Positions 16,961 to 26,130 of a stretch of 64,000 bases of DNA are shown here, one piece after another (positions within the stretch are counted from its first letter, which is position 1; the number at the start of each line of letters is the position of its first letter). Location: contig JAXLWL010000002.1 in NCBI GenBank assembly GCA_046328505.1, forward strand, positions 2,356,001 to 2,420,000. The letters are read 5' to 3'. The stretch is from JBDHWG01 sp046328505 (GTDB lineage Bacteria > Chloroflexota > Anaerolineae > Epilineales > JAHCIE01). Position numbers and translations under genes: made by a program. Under the pieces are notes generated by a model that was given only the letters and a program-made list of their open reading frames with translations, was not told where the DNA came from and ran no database searches.

Positions 16961-17842
16961 ATGGCCCTGGTAGACGTTCTTATTCCGACGTGTCGCCGCA
17001 AGACGGGTCTCGCCGTTGTCCTGACGAGCCTGTTCGGACAGACATTCACGGACTTCGACGTGACCATCTCCGACCAGACGCCAGCGGATGAGGTCTACAT
17101 GGACAGCATCGAGATCCAGACCCTCATTCGCGGCTTGCGGTGGCGCGGGCACAAAGTTACGGTGCATCGGCATCTCCCCCGCCGCGGCATGGCCGAGCAG
17201 CGCCACTTCCTGCTGGAGCAGAGCCACGCGCCATATGTCCACTTCCTGGACGACGATGTGCTCCTCGATCCCTCGACCATGCAGCGCATGCTGGACACAC
17301 TGCGGCAGGAGGAAGTCGGCTTCGTCGGCTGCCCGGCAACCGGCCTCGACTATCTCCACGACGTTCGTCCGCATCAGCAAACGATCGAGCTATGGGAGGG
17401 GCCGGTGCAGCCGGAGCCCTTCACACCCGACAACCTCCCCTGGCAGCGGCACGTCGTCAACAACGCCGCCAACCCGCTGCACCTGGAGAAGCAACTGACG
17501 CCTGACGGCGAACCGCTACGGTACAAGATCGCCTGGGTTGGCGGCGCGAACGTTCTGTTCGACCGCGAGAAGCTCCTGAGCGTCGGCGGCTTCTCGTGGT
17601 GGCGGCGGCTGCCGCCGGAGCACGCGGGCGAAGAGGTTGTCGTCCAGTTCCTGCTCATCCGAAAGTACGGTGGCTGCGGTCTACTGCCGGCCGGCACGTA
17701 TCACCTCGGTCTGCCGACGAATGTCCCCGACCGACAGAGGAACGCGACGGAACTGTTTGGCGAGCTAATGCGCGAGTACAACGTGCACCCGGTGCGCGAG
17801 GTTGAGCCTCTGCGCGCCGAACATGCGAAGCGCGTCGCTTAG
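16961..17842 (+). CDS. Glycosyltransferase family 2
   Basis: 293 aa, GT-A fold. It begins VDVLIPTCRRKTGLAVVLTSLFGQTF, with the metal-binding acidic motif in YVHFLDDDVLLDP and a later GGANVLFDREKLLSVGGF acceptor-side stretch. ATG 16961 has GGAAGGA about 9 nt upstream. It follows the GT4 gene by 31 bp and is probably in the same transcript. The nucleotide-sugar donor cannot be inferred. Confidence 0.85.
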   Translation: MALVDVLIPTCRRKTGLAVVLTSLFGQTFTDFDVTISDQTPADEVYMDSIEIQTLIRGLRWRGHKVTVHRHLPRRGMAEQRHFLLEQSHAPYVHFLDDDVLLDPSTMQRMLDTLRQEEVGFVGCPATGLDYLHDVRPHQQTIELWEGPVQPEPFTPDNLPWQRHVVNNAANPLHLEKQLTPDGEPLRYKIAWVGGANVLFDREKLLSVGGFSWWRRLPPEHAGEEVVVQFLLIRKYGGCGLLPAGTYHLGLPTNVPDRQRNATELFGELMREYNVHPVREVEPLRAEHAKRVA

Positions 17843-17905
17843 GCTGTCACCTTGAGAGCTCTATGCCGTGTGGCGGCACGCGCCAGTACAAGAACACAGC
17901 CATCC

Positions 17906-18022
17906 TGTCATTGCGAGCGGAGCGAAGCAATCCCTCGCCTAGCGAAAGACACTCTAGGCACTATAGAGTAGATCGCTTTCGCGGGAGATTGCTTCGGCGG
18001 CAAAGCCCGCCTCGCAATGACA
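17906..18022. repeat. MITE-like dispersed repeat, copy 2
   Basis: 117 bp from TGTCATTGCGAG to CTCGCAATGACA: perfect 12-bp inverted termini. The inner arms GCGAAGCAATCCC and GGAGATTGCTTCG pair as well, so the element folds into one long hairpin. Together with copy 3 it flanks the SDR gene. The similarity extends outwards for tens of bases (ACACAGCCAT on the left, TTCTGAGCAGC on the right). It fills most of the gap 17843-18197. Confidence 0.75.
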
Positions 18023-18197
18023 CCGCAGGTCTTTGGGTTCTGAGCAGCAGAGCGAAGGGCCTCAAGAGGCACCGAGATACTCGACTCCGGCTCAACATGG
18101 CACTCGTCGTGAGATCGCTGCGCTCCGCTGGCGATGACAGGTTAACAGTACACTGACTAGCACACTACCTATAGACATAGACACGAGGAAACACAGT

Positions 18198-18941
18198 ATG
18201 TTCAACATCAGCAACGCTCTTGAAGGAAAAGTAGTTATCGTGACGGGCGGCGGCAGCGGCCTCGGCGAGGCCACGGCTCGCGCGTTCGCGTGCGCCGGCG
18301 CTCATCTCGCCGTCGTCGATCTGAGTGGCGCCAACGCCGAGCGCGTCAGCAAGGAGCTCCAGGGCGAAGGCCATGTCTTCTACCAGTGCGACGTTAGCGA
18401 CGCCGACGCCGTGTTCGCCACGGTGCAGTCTATCGCAAACACGTTCGGCCGGCTCGATGTCGTCGTCAACTGCGCCGCCGTTGATTACGTCAAGCCTGTT
18501 GACGAGATGACGGTCGAGCAGTGGGACAGGGTCATGGGCGTCAATCTGCGCGGCCCGTTTCTGATGGCGAAGGCGGCCCTGCCCACAATGCGGAGGCAGA
18601 AGTACGGCCACATCATCAACGTCGCGTCGACGGCTGCCGTCCGCGCCTGGGGTAGCGCCTCGGCTTACCACGCCACCAAGTGGGGCTTGCGCGGTTTCAG
18701 CCGCGGGTTGGGCGTCGAGGGCCGGCCGGACAATATCCGCGTGACAACCATCATTCCCGGCGGGATGTCGACCCATTTCTTCGACCGTTTCCCGGAGCAG
18801 GGCATCCCCATGCCCGACGAGCGCAACCTGCAGGACCCGGCCAACGTCGCGGCCAGCATCGTGTTCGCGGTCATGATGCCGCAGGAGTCGGTTGTGCAGG
18901 AAGTCATGGTCACGCCGCTGACGGAAACGAGCTGGCCGTAG
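18198..18941 (+). CDS. Short-chain dehydrogenase/reductase
   Basis: 247 aa, classical SDR length. The cofactor motif is VTGGGSGLGEATARAF; VVDLSG after beta-2 (aspartate) suggests NAD(H). Further landmarks are the NAA-type variant NCAAVDY, the catalytic Ser region NVASTAAVRAWGSASAY and the YHATK catalytic tyrosine/lysine. RBS AGGA is about 8 nt before ATG. The gene is isolated between two copies of a MITE-like repeat inside the heptose/glycan locus. It is too short for an HldD-type epimerase, so it does not complete ADP-heptose synthesis in an obvious way. Confidence 0.88.
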   Translation: MFNISNALEGKVVIVTGGGSGLGEATARAFACAGAHLAVVDLSGANAERVSKELQGEGHVFYQCDVSDADAVFATVQSIANTFGRLDVVVNCAAVDYVKPVDEMTVEQWDRVMGVNLRGPFLMAKAALPTMRRQKYGHIINVASTAAVRAWGSASAYHATKWGLRGFSRGLGVEGRPDNIRVTTIIPGGMSTHFFDRFPEQGIPMPDERNLQDPANVAASIVFAVMMPQESVVQEVMVTPLTETSWP

Positions 18942-19026
18942 AGGCCCCTCGCGCTGCTTTCGACTGTCACCGTGAGATCGCAATACCGTGTGATGGCATG
19001 CGCCGAATTAAGAACACAGCCATGCC

Positions 19027-19144
19027 GTCATTGCGAGCGGAGCGAAGCAATCCCTCGCCCTAGTAGCGGACGGTCTGAGCGGCTATGGCGAAGCGGTTGC
19101 TTAGCCAGAGATTGCTTCGGCGGCAAAGCCCGCCTCGCAATGAC
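19027..19144. repeat. MITE-like dispersed repeat, copy 3
   Basis: 118 bp from GTCATTGCGAG to CTCGCAATGAC, same arms as copy 2 (AGCGAAGCAATCCCTCGCC; AGATTGCTTCGGCGGCAAAG) but a different centre. Flanks are also similar to copy 2. The gap 18942-19254 is otherwise repeat-derived and empty of genes, apart from the ribosome site of the next gene. Confidence 0.75.
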
Positions 19145-19254
19145 GCCGCAAGTCTCTGTGTTCTGAGCAGCGCAACGAGGGGCGTCCGCGACAAACGAGA
19201 TGCTTAACTTCGTTCAGCATGACATTCCGCGGTCACTTTCTCGGGAGGATGAGT

Positions 19255-20361
19255 ATGGTAATCACACGCGCGCCGGTCCGCATTAGCTTTGGCGGTGGTG
19301 GAACCGATCTCGCGCCCTACTACACCCGCTTCGGTGGGTTCGTCATCAGCGCCGCCATCACGCGCTACACCTACGTCGCAGCCCAGCGGCCGCCAACACC
19401 GCGGGTGCGAATCTCCTCGGCCGATTATCGAATGACCGAGACGTTCGCGCCCGGCGAGGCGCCGGTGGTTCAGGACCCGCTGATCCTGCCGAAGGCGGCG
19501 GTCGAACGGTTCATGGACCACGGGCTCCGCCGAGTCGGCGTCGACCTCTTCCTGTCGTCAGATGTGCCGCCCGGCACCGGCCTCGGGTCGTCGAGCGCCA
19601 TGTCGGTTAGCCTGCTGCGCACCCTGGCCACCTATCTCGATCGAGACCTCGGGCGCGAGGCAGCAGCAGACCTGGCGTGCTGGCTAGAGATCGAACGCCT
19701 GGAACGCCCCATTGGTAAGCAGGACCAGTATGCGAGCGCGTACGGCGGTCTCAATGCTATTGAGTTCACAGCCAACGGCACGGAAGTCGTGCCGCTAGGT
19801 CTCCCGCGCGATGTGGTAGCGACGCTGAAGTCGCGCCTGCTTCTGTTCTCCACCGGGCAATCGCGTGATTCGGCCGACATCCTGTGTGAGCAGCGCGAGA
19901 ACACGAAGGCCCAGACGGTGGTTGTCGAGACGTTGCATGAGATCAAGGGGTTGGCGCGCGAGATGCACCGCGCGCTACGAACGCAGGCGCTGGACGATTT
20001 TGGGCGCTTACTCGATGAGACATGGAAGCTAAAGAAGCGCCTGTCGAACAAGGTGTCGTCGTCGGAGATCGACGACTGGTACGCGGCGGCGCGCGAGGCC
20101 GGCGCCCTCGGCGGCAAGATCACCGGCGCGGGGGGCGGGGGCTTCTTGCTGCTCTATGTTCCGCTGATGCGCAAGGCCGCGGTGCGCCGTGCCCTGGTCA
20201 GCTACGGTCTGCGCGAGATGACGTTCGACTTCGACTTCATGGGCGCTCAGGTCATGGCCGGCGCCGAGACGGGAAAGGTCCGCCGAGCGGCTATCCGACG
20301 GCTGGCTCATCCGCAGGTCGCGTTGGTTGCGGCAGTCGCAGCGCGGCGCATGGTCGGGTAA
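19255..20361 (+). CDS. hddA: GHMP kinase, D-glycero-D-manno-heptose 7-phosphate kinase (HddA-like)
   Basis: 368 aa. GHMP fold: the start ITRAPVRISFGGGGTDLAPYYTRFGGFVIS is typical of HddA/sugar-1-kinases. The ATP loop is PPGTGLGSSSAMSVSLL, and the C-terminal GHMP motif is GGKITGAGGGGFLLLY. It phosphorylates heptose-7-P at C1 (alpha anomer in the GDP-heptose route). ATG 19255 is chosen because GGGAGG ends 6 nt before it; ATG 19249 would have no spacing. It is followed 11 bp later by hldE, so two alternative heptose-7-P kinases are adjacent. Confidence 0.87.
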   Translation: MVITRAPVRISFGGGGTDLAPYYTRFGGFVISAAITRYTYVAAQRPPTPRVRISSADYRMTETFAPGEAPVVQDPLILPKAAVERFMDHGLRRVGVDLFLSSDVPPGTGLGSSSAMSVSLLRTLATYLDRDLGREAAADLACWLEIERLERPIGKQDQYASAYGGLNAIEFTANGTEVVPLGLPRDVVATLKSRLLLFSTGQSRDSADILCEQRENTKAQTVVVETLHEIKGLAREMHRALRTQALDDFGRLLDETWKLKKRLSNKVSSSEIDDWYAAAREAGALGGKITGAGGGGFLLLYVPLMRKAAVRRALVSYGLREMTFDFDFMGAQVMAGAETGKVRRAAIRRLAHPQVALVAAVAARRMVG

Positions 20362-20372
20362 GGAGAGAGGGC

Positions 20373-21854
20373 ATGAGGATGGATCTGCCTGAGATTATCG
20401 CCCGATTCGCCGGCTTGAGAGTCCTGGTCATCGGCGATGCGATCCTCGACAGCTACTCAGACGGCGCCGCGGACCGCCTATGTCGGGAAGCGCCAGTTCC
20501 GGTCGTGACGGTGGACAATCGGGTAGACGCGGCCGGCGGAGCCGCCAATACGGCAGCCAACCTTCAGCGCCTCGGGGCGCGGGTAGATTTTCTGTCCGTC
20601 GTCGGCATCGACTACGAAGCTGCCCTGCTACGCCAGACATTGGCTGCCGAGAGCGTCGCCACCGAGCACGTGCTCAGCCATCCCGGCCGACGCACCCTCG
20701 CCAAACACCGCGTGCTGTCCCAGGGCCACCTGCTGGTGCGCTTCGACCAGGGCACAACCGGACCTGTCGATCGCCGCACCGAGCAAACGGTCATCGAGCG
20801 TCTGTCAGCCCTCTTCCCGCTCGCCGACGCCGTGGTTGTCTCCGACTATGGCTACGGCATTCTGACGCCGCGCATCATCCGCGTCCTGGCGCAGCTTCAA
20901 CGCCACGCGCCGCGTGTTCTCGTCGCCGATGCCAAGCACCTGCCGGCCTACCGAACGGTCGGCGTCACGGCCGTCAAGCCGAACTACCAGGAAGCGCTCC
21001 GTCTGCTCGGTGAGAGCAGCCGCGCAGCTTCGCACGAGCGCGCCGACCAGATTCTCGCCGCCGGCCAGCGCATCTTCGAGCTCACAGGCGCGCAGATTGC
21101 CGCCGTCACGCTGGACACCGAGGGCGCGGTCATCCTGGAGCGCGGGGCGCCGCACTATCGCACGTACGCGCAGCCGGCCAGCCACTCGCGGGCTGCGGGC
21201 GCCGGCGACACCTACCTGAGCGCGCTTGCCCTGGCCCTGGCGGCCGGCGCCGAGACCAATGCCGCCGCCGAGCTGGCAGCCGCGGCTGCCGCAGTCGTTG
21301 TGGTGCGGGACGGCACAACAGTCTGCACCGTTGAGGAGCTTCTCGCGGCCGTCTCCACGGATTTCAAGCCTACCGACGTCTCCCATCTGGCGCCTCTCCT
21401 GGAGATGTACCGTCAGCAGGGCCGCCGCATCGTCTTCACTAACGGCTGCTTCGACATCCTTCACAGCGGCCACATCTCGTATCTCAGCCAGGCCAAGGCG
21501 CTGGGCGACGTGCTTGTCGTCGGCGTCAACACCGATGACAGCGTGCGCCGACTCAAGGGGCCGACGCGGCCGGTCAACAACCTGGCCGACCGCCTCAAGG
21601 TGCTCTCGGCGCTGAGCTGCGTCGATCATCTCGTGGCGTTCGACGAAGACACGCCCATCGAGCTCATTCGCGCCATTCGGCCGCATGTGTTCGTGAAAGG
21701 CGGCGACTACACGCGCGACCGACTCCCGGAAGCCGACCTTGTGGAACAGCTTGGCGGGGTTATCACGATTCTGCCGTACGTGCGCGAGCGTTCGACGACA
21801 CGAATGATTGAGCGGATTCAGGCGCGCAACGAGCCTGCTAGCCACGCGGCGTAG
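20373..21854 (+). CDS. hldE: Bifunctional heptose 7-phosphate kinase / heptose 1-phosphate adenylyltransferase
   Basis: 493 aa. Residues 1-320 are a PfkB/ribokinase-type kinase: VLVIGDAILDSY, AGGAANTAANLQRLGARVDFLSVVG, and the catalytic Asp region in SRAAGAGDTYLSALALAL. Residues about 350-485 are a nucleotidyltransferase: FTNGCFDILHSGHISYLSQA (HxGH), VFVKGGDYTRDRLPE, and RSTTRMIERI. HldE makes beta-heptose-1,7-bisphosphate and later ADP-heptose. ATG 20373 sits 2 nt after a strong AGGAGAGAGG. It completes the gmhA-gmhB-hldE route; an hldD epimerase is not in the window. Confidence 0.93.
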   Translation: MRMDLPEIIARFAGLRVLVIGDAILDSYSDGAADRLCREAPVPVVTVDNRVDAAGGAANTAANLQRLGARVDFLSVVGIDYEAALLRQTLAAESVATEHVLSHPGRRTLAKHRVLSQGHLLVRFDQGTTGPVDRRTEQTVIERLSALFPLADAVVVSDYGYGILTPRIIRVLAQLQRHAPRVLVADAKHLPAYRTVGVTAVKPNYQEALRLLGESSRAASHERADQILAAGQRIFELTGAQIAAVTLDTEGAVILERGAPHYRTYAQPASHSRAAGAGDTYLSALALALAAGAETNAAAELAAAAAAVVVVRDGTTVCTVEELLAAVSTDFKPTDVSHLAPLLEMYRQQGRRIVFTNGCFDILHSGHISYLSQAKALGDVLVVGVNTDDSVRRLKGPTRPVNNLADRLKVLSALSCVDHLVAFDEDTPIELIRAIRPHVFVKGGDYTRDRLPEADLVEQLGGVITILPYVRERSTTRMIERIQARNEPASHAA

Positions 21855-21954
21855 CGCCTACCCGAACACCTGGCCTATCTTGGCCCCCAACTTGCTATTA
21901 GCGTGAGTAAGCCGCCATCCCGGGCGCGCTTGGACACGATGGCAAGGAAGAGCT

Positions 21955-23247
21955 ATGATAGCGCCAAGCGTTCACGAGGCCGTCCCACAGGTCGAGCGAC
22001 TGATGTCCTCGACGCGTGGGCCAAGGTCTCTTGAAGCAGGAGGGCCGCTTCACCAGGCTGCCGACACGATTGCCGAGCGCCTGGCCGAGCTACTATGCGC
22101 CCCCATCACAGTGCGTGCGCGGGGGATGACCCTCGCCTTTCATATGCCGCCGCAGTCGACCGGTCTCCCTGACCTCAGCGTGGAGGGAGCCACGGCGACC
22201 CTATCCGTACCCTGTCAGATTCGCGGGGACGCGGGCGAGGTCGTCATTGGCAGCCCGCTTCATGGTGAGGTCGTCTCGTCGCGGCTGGCGCAGGCCCTTG
22301 TAGACCTTGTCATCAGCCAGACTATGCTTCTCGAACAGCTACCCGACCGCAACGAGCTCAAGAACAGGTTTATCCACGACCTGCTGCGCGGCCACCTGCG
22401 CGAGGAGGACGAGATCCTGCGCCAGGCCAAGATCCTGCAGATCGACCTCTCGCAGCCCCGCGCCGTCATTCTCATCGACGCCGCGGGCTATATCCTCGCC
22501 GCGTCGGGCGGTCGTGAGCCGGACGACGCCATGATTCGCCGCCGCGCCGAAATGGTCATCAGCAGCGTTGTCGGCTTCTTCCATCTACCCAATGACACGA
22601 TTTGCGCCTACATTGGTGGTGGTGAGGTCGCCGTTCTGAAGGCCAGCAACACGCGCAACCTCATCGGGTGGGCCAAGCCCGAGACGACGCCCGACGAATG
22701 GAACTCATCGTGGGCCAACCTGGCGGCGCTGAAGCGGGCGAGCCGGGCGCTGCTGAGCCGATTGCAGAGCGACACGCTGGCCCCGATCAGTGTCGGCATC
22801 GGGCGCTATCATCCCGGCATCCGCGGTCTGACTTACTCCTACGCGGATGCGTGCGCCGCGCGCTCCCTCGGACACCGCTTCCACGGCAGCAACGGTGTCT
22901 ACTGCCTCGACGAGCTTGGTATCCCGGCGTTTGTCGGCGTCTCGGACGAGGAGACGAAGGTCGACCTGGCCCAGTACCTTCTCAGCCCACTGGACCACGA
23001 GCCCGACCTACTGGAAACGCTGGAGGTCTTCTTTGCCGAAAACTGCATTCCGTCACTGACCGCGCGCCGGCTGGTGGTCCACCGCAACACCCTGGCCTAT
23101 CGGCTAGAGAAGATTGCGTCGCTGACGGGCCTCGACCCGCGCAAGTTCGACGAAGCCGTGCAAATTCGCCTCGCCCTTCTCCTCCGCTCCCTGGCCGGAA
23201 CGACGGCCGCCGACAATCTACCCGCGCCACGCGCCGCCTCCGGCTGA
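21955..23247 (+). CDS. PucR/CdaR-type transcriptional regulator
   Basis: 430 aa. The last 60 residues form the PucR C-terminal helix-turn-helix (LEVFFAENCIPSLTARRLVVHRNTLAYRLEKI, then LTGLDPRKFDEAVQIRLALLL). The N-terminal 150 residues resemble the putative sugar-diacid-recognition region (FIHDLLRGHLREEDEILRQAKILQIDLSQPRAVILID), and a GGDEF-like central part links the two. Such proteins activate catabolic genes in response to small carbon or nitrogen compounds. ATG 21955 follows AAGGAAG. It is convergent with the APH-fold gene; its target is not evident. Confidence 0.85.
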   Translation: MIAPSVHEAVPQVERLMSSTRGPRSLEAGGPLHQAADTIAERLAELLCAPITVRARGMTLAFHMPPQSTGLPDLSVEGATATLSVPCQIRGDAGEVVIGSPLHGEVVSSRLAQALVDLVISQTMLLEQLPDRNELKNRFIHDLLRGHLREEDEILRQAKILQIDLSQPRAVILIDAAGYILAASGGREPDDAMIRRRAEMVISSVVGFFHLPNDTICAYIGGGEVAVLKASNTRNLIGWAKPETTPDEWNSSWANLAALKRASRALLSRLQSDTLAPISVGIGRYHPGIRGLTYSYADACAARSLGHRFHGSNGVYCLDELGIPAFVGVSDEETKVDLAQYLLSPLDHEPDLLETLEVFFAENCIPSLTARRLVVHRNTLAYRLEKIASLTGLDPRKFDEAVQIRLALLLRSLAGTTAADNLPAPRAASG

Positions 23248-23285
23248 GAAGCCCCCGTCCACGAGCACCTGTGTCTCGCCTGGCG

Positions 23286-24092
23286 TTAGCTTCGCCGGGC
23301 AAGTCTGAGTAGATTCGCCTCTTCCTCGGGAATGTACTCGTTGAGGCGCGCCCCTGCGATGATAGGCATCCAGGCGGCAACCTCGGACTCATCGAGGGGC
23401 CGCCGACTGCGGTAGTGGCGCAGATAGGCCGCCAGGAATATGCGGCGCGACGCCTGAATGACGACTCGCTGCGCCAGTTTCAGGTGAGGCGGCAGTGCGG
23501 CGTGTTTGAAGAGAAGTTCTGTTCGGGCGACATCCGCCGCCGGACTCCCGCTGCTGGCTTGTGGCCAATCGAGTACGATCGGGCCGCGCGGCGTCAGCAC
23601 GACGTTATCCGGGTGAAAGTCACCGTGACAGACGGCTGTGCCTGTCGGCAGCCTATCGAGCCGCTGGAGGAGCCGGACACGGTCGGCCTCTTCAAGCGGC
23701 GGTGCGTATTCTATGTCGTGTCGGAGCGCCGCCACCTGGGGCGGCAGGCCAGCGCCTTCGCGTGAGTGCATCGCCACGTGCAAATCGGCCAGGATTCGGC
23801 CGCCTTCAAGGATGCGCGACGGCCGAGCCATGACCCATTGAATGAGTGTCGGCCCCTCGACGCGCTCGTAGATAATGCCGCGCCGGCCGTCGATCTCGAC
23901 AACACCCTCGACCGCCGGCGCGGCCACCCCGGCGTCGTAAACGGCGCGGCTCACGCGCGCCTCGTGATCCACCCACTCCGGCGGCATCTCCGCACGGTAG
24001 AGTTTCAGGACGCGGTCGCGCCCCCAGGCGAACACCTCTGCCGTCCGTCCCTCACCCAGCAGCTCGCCTTTGCGCGGCGCTTTCTCACCCAT
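23286..24092 (-). CDS. Aminoglycoside phosphotransferase-family protein
   Basis: 268 aa, protein-kinase-like fold. It has a Gly-rich start (GELLGEGRTAEVFAWG), the ATP lysine in VLKLYRAEMP, the catalytic Brenner motif CHGDFHPDNVVL and the metal site VLDWPQASSGSPAADVART. A Cys-His-Gly-Asp loop and the alpha-helical C-terminus are standard for small-molecule kinases of the APH/choline kinase group. The substrate is unknown and resistance should not be assumed. It is monocistronic and convergent with the PucR gene (38-bp gap). Confidence 0.85.
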   Translation of the reverse strand: MGEKAPRKGELLGEGRTAEVFAWGRDRVLKLYRAEMPPEWVDHEARVSRAVYDAGVAAPAVEGVVEIDGRRGIIYERVEGPTLIQWVMARPSRILEGGRILADLHVAMHSREGAGLPPQVAALRHDIEYAPPLEEADRVRLLQRLDRLPTGTAVCHGDFHPDNVVLTPRGPIVLDWPQASSGSPAADVARTELLFKHAALPPHLKLAQRVVIQASRRIFLAAYLRHYRSRRPLDESEVAAWMPIIAGARLNEYIPEEEANLLRLARRS

Positions 24093-24216
24093 GTTTCTCT
24101 TCTTCGAGGTTCCTGACGCAACTGCCTTTGTAGCGCATTGTGTTCAAATCCCTACAACTATGGCAACATCCACGTCATGAAGCAACACCTTGCGCGACGG
24201 CGCACCATTTCTGTAG

Positions 24217-24222
24217 TATAAT
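24217..24222 (+). promoter_or_regulatory. -10 element upstream of the GT-A gene
   Basis: Perfect TATAAT, 33 bp upstream of ATG 24256. No good -35 lies at 17 nt; TTGCGC (24190-24195) is 21 nt away. A short leader would result. Confidence 0.4.
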
Positions 24223-24255
24223 ATGCTTAGCGAGCTTACGTAATTGGGAGAAAGC

Positions 24256-25512
24256 ATGATTTCCGTGGAGAGTGCGCTCCGGAGCGAAGCGCAAAAGCGG
24301 GTCCGCGCGCTGGGTCAGGCAGACGTGGTCGTGGGTCTGCCGACGTACAAAAATGCCAAAACGATTGCCAGTGTTATGCAAATCGCCGCCGAAGGCGCGC
24401 TTCAGAGTGTCCCGGACGGCAAAGTCGTCCTCGTCGTAGCCGACGGCATGTCGACGGACGATACTCTCCAGGTCGCCTCCCACGCGCGGCTACCGCGCAA
24501 TGCCCAGAAAATCGTCACCACCTACCAGGGCATCATGGGCAAGGGCAGCGCGATGCGCGCCATTTTTGAGGTCGCCGAGCAGGTGAAGGCGACGGCGTGC
24601 GTCGTCATCGATGCTGACCTGCGCAGCATCACGCCCGATTGGATCGTGCGCCTCTCAAAGCCGGTGATCGATGGCCTGGCCGACTACGTCACGCCGTACT
24701 ATAGCCGCCACAGCCACGAGGTTACGATCAACGACAACCTCGCGTATCCGCTCACGCGCGCTCTCTACGGCCTGGATGTGCGCCAACCCCTGGGCGGAGA
24801 AGTTGCCCTCTCGGCGCCCCTCATGGCCTCGTTCCTGAACCACGACGTTTGGGAGACAGATGTGGCGCGCTTTGGCATCCACGTCTGGATGACGACGCTG
24901 GCGATCAATGAAGGGTGGAAGCTCGGCCAGGCGCCTCTCGGCACGAAGACCCACGACTTTCGCGATCCTACCGTCGGCTTCGAGCCCAAGTTCCTCCAGG
25001 TCGTCAGCACTCTGTTCCGTCTCATCAGCATCTACCGCCGCAAGTGGCCGAACATCAGCCACACAATGCCGATCCCCGTGTACGGCGACTTCGTGCGCAT
25101 GGAGCCGGAGCCTGTGCCGGCGATGCGGCAGGCGATTCGAGAAGCCATCCGCAAGGGGACTCGCCGCTTCCGTTCGAGCTGGGAAGTGATACTTCAGGAA
25201 GATAACTTGACCGAGGTGCTGGAGGTGCTCAACGCCGAGGGCAACATCGTCTTCCCCGCCGACCTGTGGGTGCGGATCGTGTATGACTTCGCGGTGCTGT
25301 ACAACAAGGGCGAGGGCGACCCCGATAAGGTGGTCATGGCGCTGCTCCCGCTCTACTATGCCCGCAAAGTGAGCATGATTCAGGAGGTCGACGGCTTCAA
25401 CTACGCTCAGATCGAGGACCATATCCGACGTCAGGCCGAGATCTTCTTGAGCGTCAAGCCGTATCTGATCCAGCGCTGGAACAACTTCATGCCCTGGGAT
25501 AGCGACTTCTAG
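24256..25512 (+). CDS. GT-A fold glycosyltransferase
   Basis: 418 aa. N-terminal family-2-like signature: ADVVVGLPTYKNAKTIASVM, VVLVVADGMSTDDTLQVA and ACVVIDADLRSITPDWI with the metal-binding DAD. GGEVALSAPLMASFL and TTLAINEGWKLGQAPLGTK fit the acceptor half of enzymes related to glucosyl-3-phosphoglycerate or mannosylglycerate synthases (GT81/GT78), which make compatible solutes; this assignment is tentative. ATG 24256 has GGGAG 5 nt upstream, and TTG 24244 is unlikely. The stop overlaps the convergent nadD stop by 4 bp. Confidence 0.8.
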   Translation: MISVESALRSEAQKRVRALGQADVVVGLPTYKNAKTIASVMQIAAEGALQSVPDGKVVLVVADGMSTDDTLQVASHARLPRNAQKIVTTYQGIMGKGSAMRAIFEVAEQVKATACVVIDADLRSITPDWIVRLSKPVIDGLADYVTPYYSRHSHEVTINDNLAYPLTRALYGLDVRQPLGGEVALSAPLMASFLNHDVWETDVARFGIHVWMTTLAINEGWKLGQAPLGTKTHDFRDPTVGFEPKFLQVVSTLFRLISIYRRKWPNISHTMPIPVYGDFVRMEPEPVPAMRQAIREAIRKGTRRFRSSWEVILQEDNLTEVLEVLNAEGNIVFPADLWVRIVYDFAVLYNKGEGDPDKVVMALLPLYYARKVSMIQEVDGFNYAQIEDHIRRQAEIFLSVKPYLIQRWNNFMPWDSDF

Positions 25513-26126
25513 CTCTCGCGCGCGGCGTATAGACCCTGAGCGTAGATATACCCTTCGACAGCCTCCGGCACCTGGTATTTTATCGATCGCCCGCTCCGCA
25601 CCCGCTCGCGCAGTTCCGATGCGGCAATGGCGATGAGCGGGATAGGAATAAAGTCAACGCGCTGCGCGAGCCCCGGTACCTTCGCCTCCAGCGCGGCCAT
25701 GTCCACCTCAAACGGTTCGCGGTCGACAACCGCGAGCCGCGCCATCTCGATGATCCGCTGCGGCTCGCGCCAGGTCGGCAACGCCAACAGTGAGTCGAGA
25801 CCGATGATGAACACGATATCAACGGCCTCGCCCCACCTGGCGCGCAGCTGCGCCAGTGTGTCCACTGTGTAAGACGGCCCTGCGCGCTCCATTTCCATGG
25901 CCGAGCACGAAAACCTGGAATGCGAGGCTATCGCCAGCTCGGTCATCGTCAAGCGATGCTCGGCCGGCGTAATGGGGCGGCCCTGCTTGTGCGGCGGCGA
26001 GGCGGCGGGCATAAACACCACACGCGACAGGCCGCACACGATCCGAGCTTCCTCGGCCGCGATGAGATGGCCGATGTGAATCGGGTCGAACGTTCCACCG
26101 AAGACACCAACGCGCTCAGTCCCCAC
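25509..26126 (-). CDS. nadD: Nicotinate-nucleotide adenylyltransferase
   Basis: About 205 aa. It joins ATP and nicotinate mononucleotide to deamido-NAD. The nucleotidyltransferase motif is VGVFGGTFDPIHIGHL, and the C-terminal ISSSxIR-like motif is IAIAASELRERVRSGRSIKYQVPEAVEGYI. GTG 26126, giving MGTERVGVFGG, is typical for the family; an upstream TTG (26153) overlapping obg by 23 bp is possible, and neither has a convincing ribosome site. It is directly after obg, a conserved obg-nadD arrangement. Confidence 0.9.
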   Translation of the reverse strand: MGTERVGVFGGTFDPIHIGHLIAAEEARIVCGLSRVVFMPAASPPHKQGRPITPAEHRLTMTELAIASHSRFSCSAMEMERAGPSYTVDTLAQLRARWGEAVDIVFIIGLDSLLALPTWREPQRIIEMARLAVVDREPFEVDMAALEAKVPGLAQRVDFIPIPLIAIAASELRERVRSGRSIKYQVPEAVEGYIYAQGLYAARES

Positions 26127-26130
26127 CGCC

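Noticed and set aside
23286..24092. Antibiotic resistance gene
   Set aside because: The APH fold is shared by many metabolic kinases; nothing here points to an aminoglycoside.
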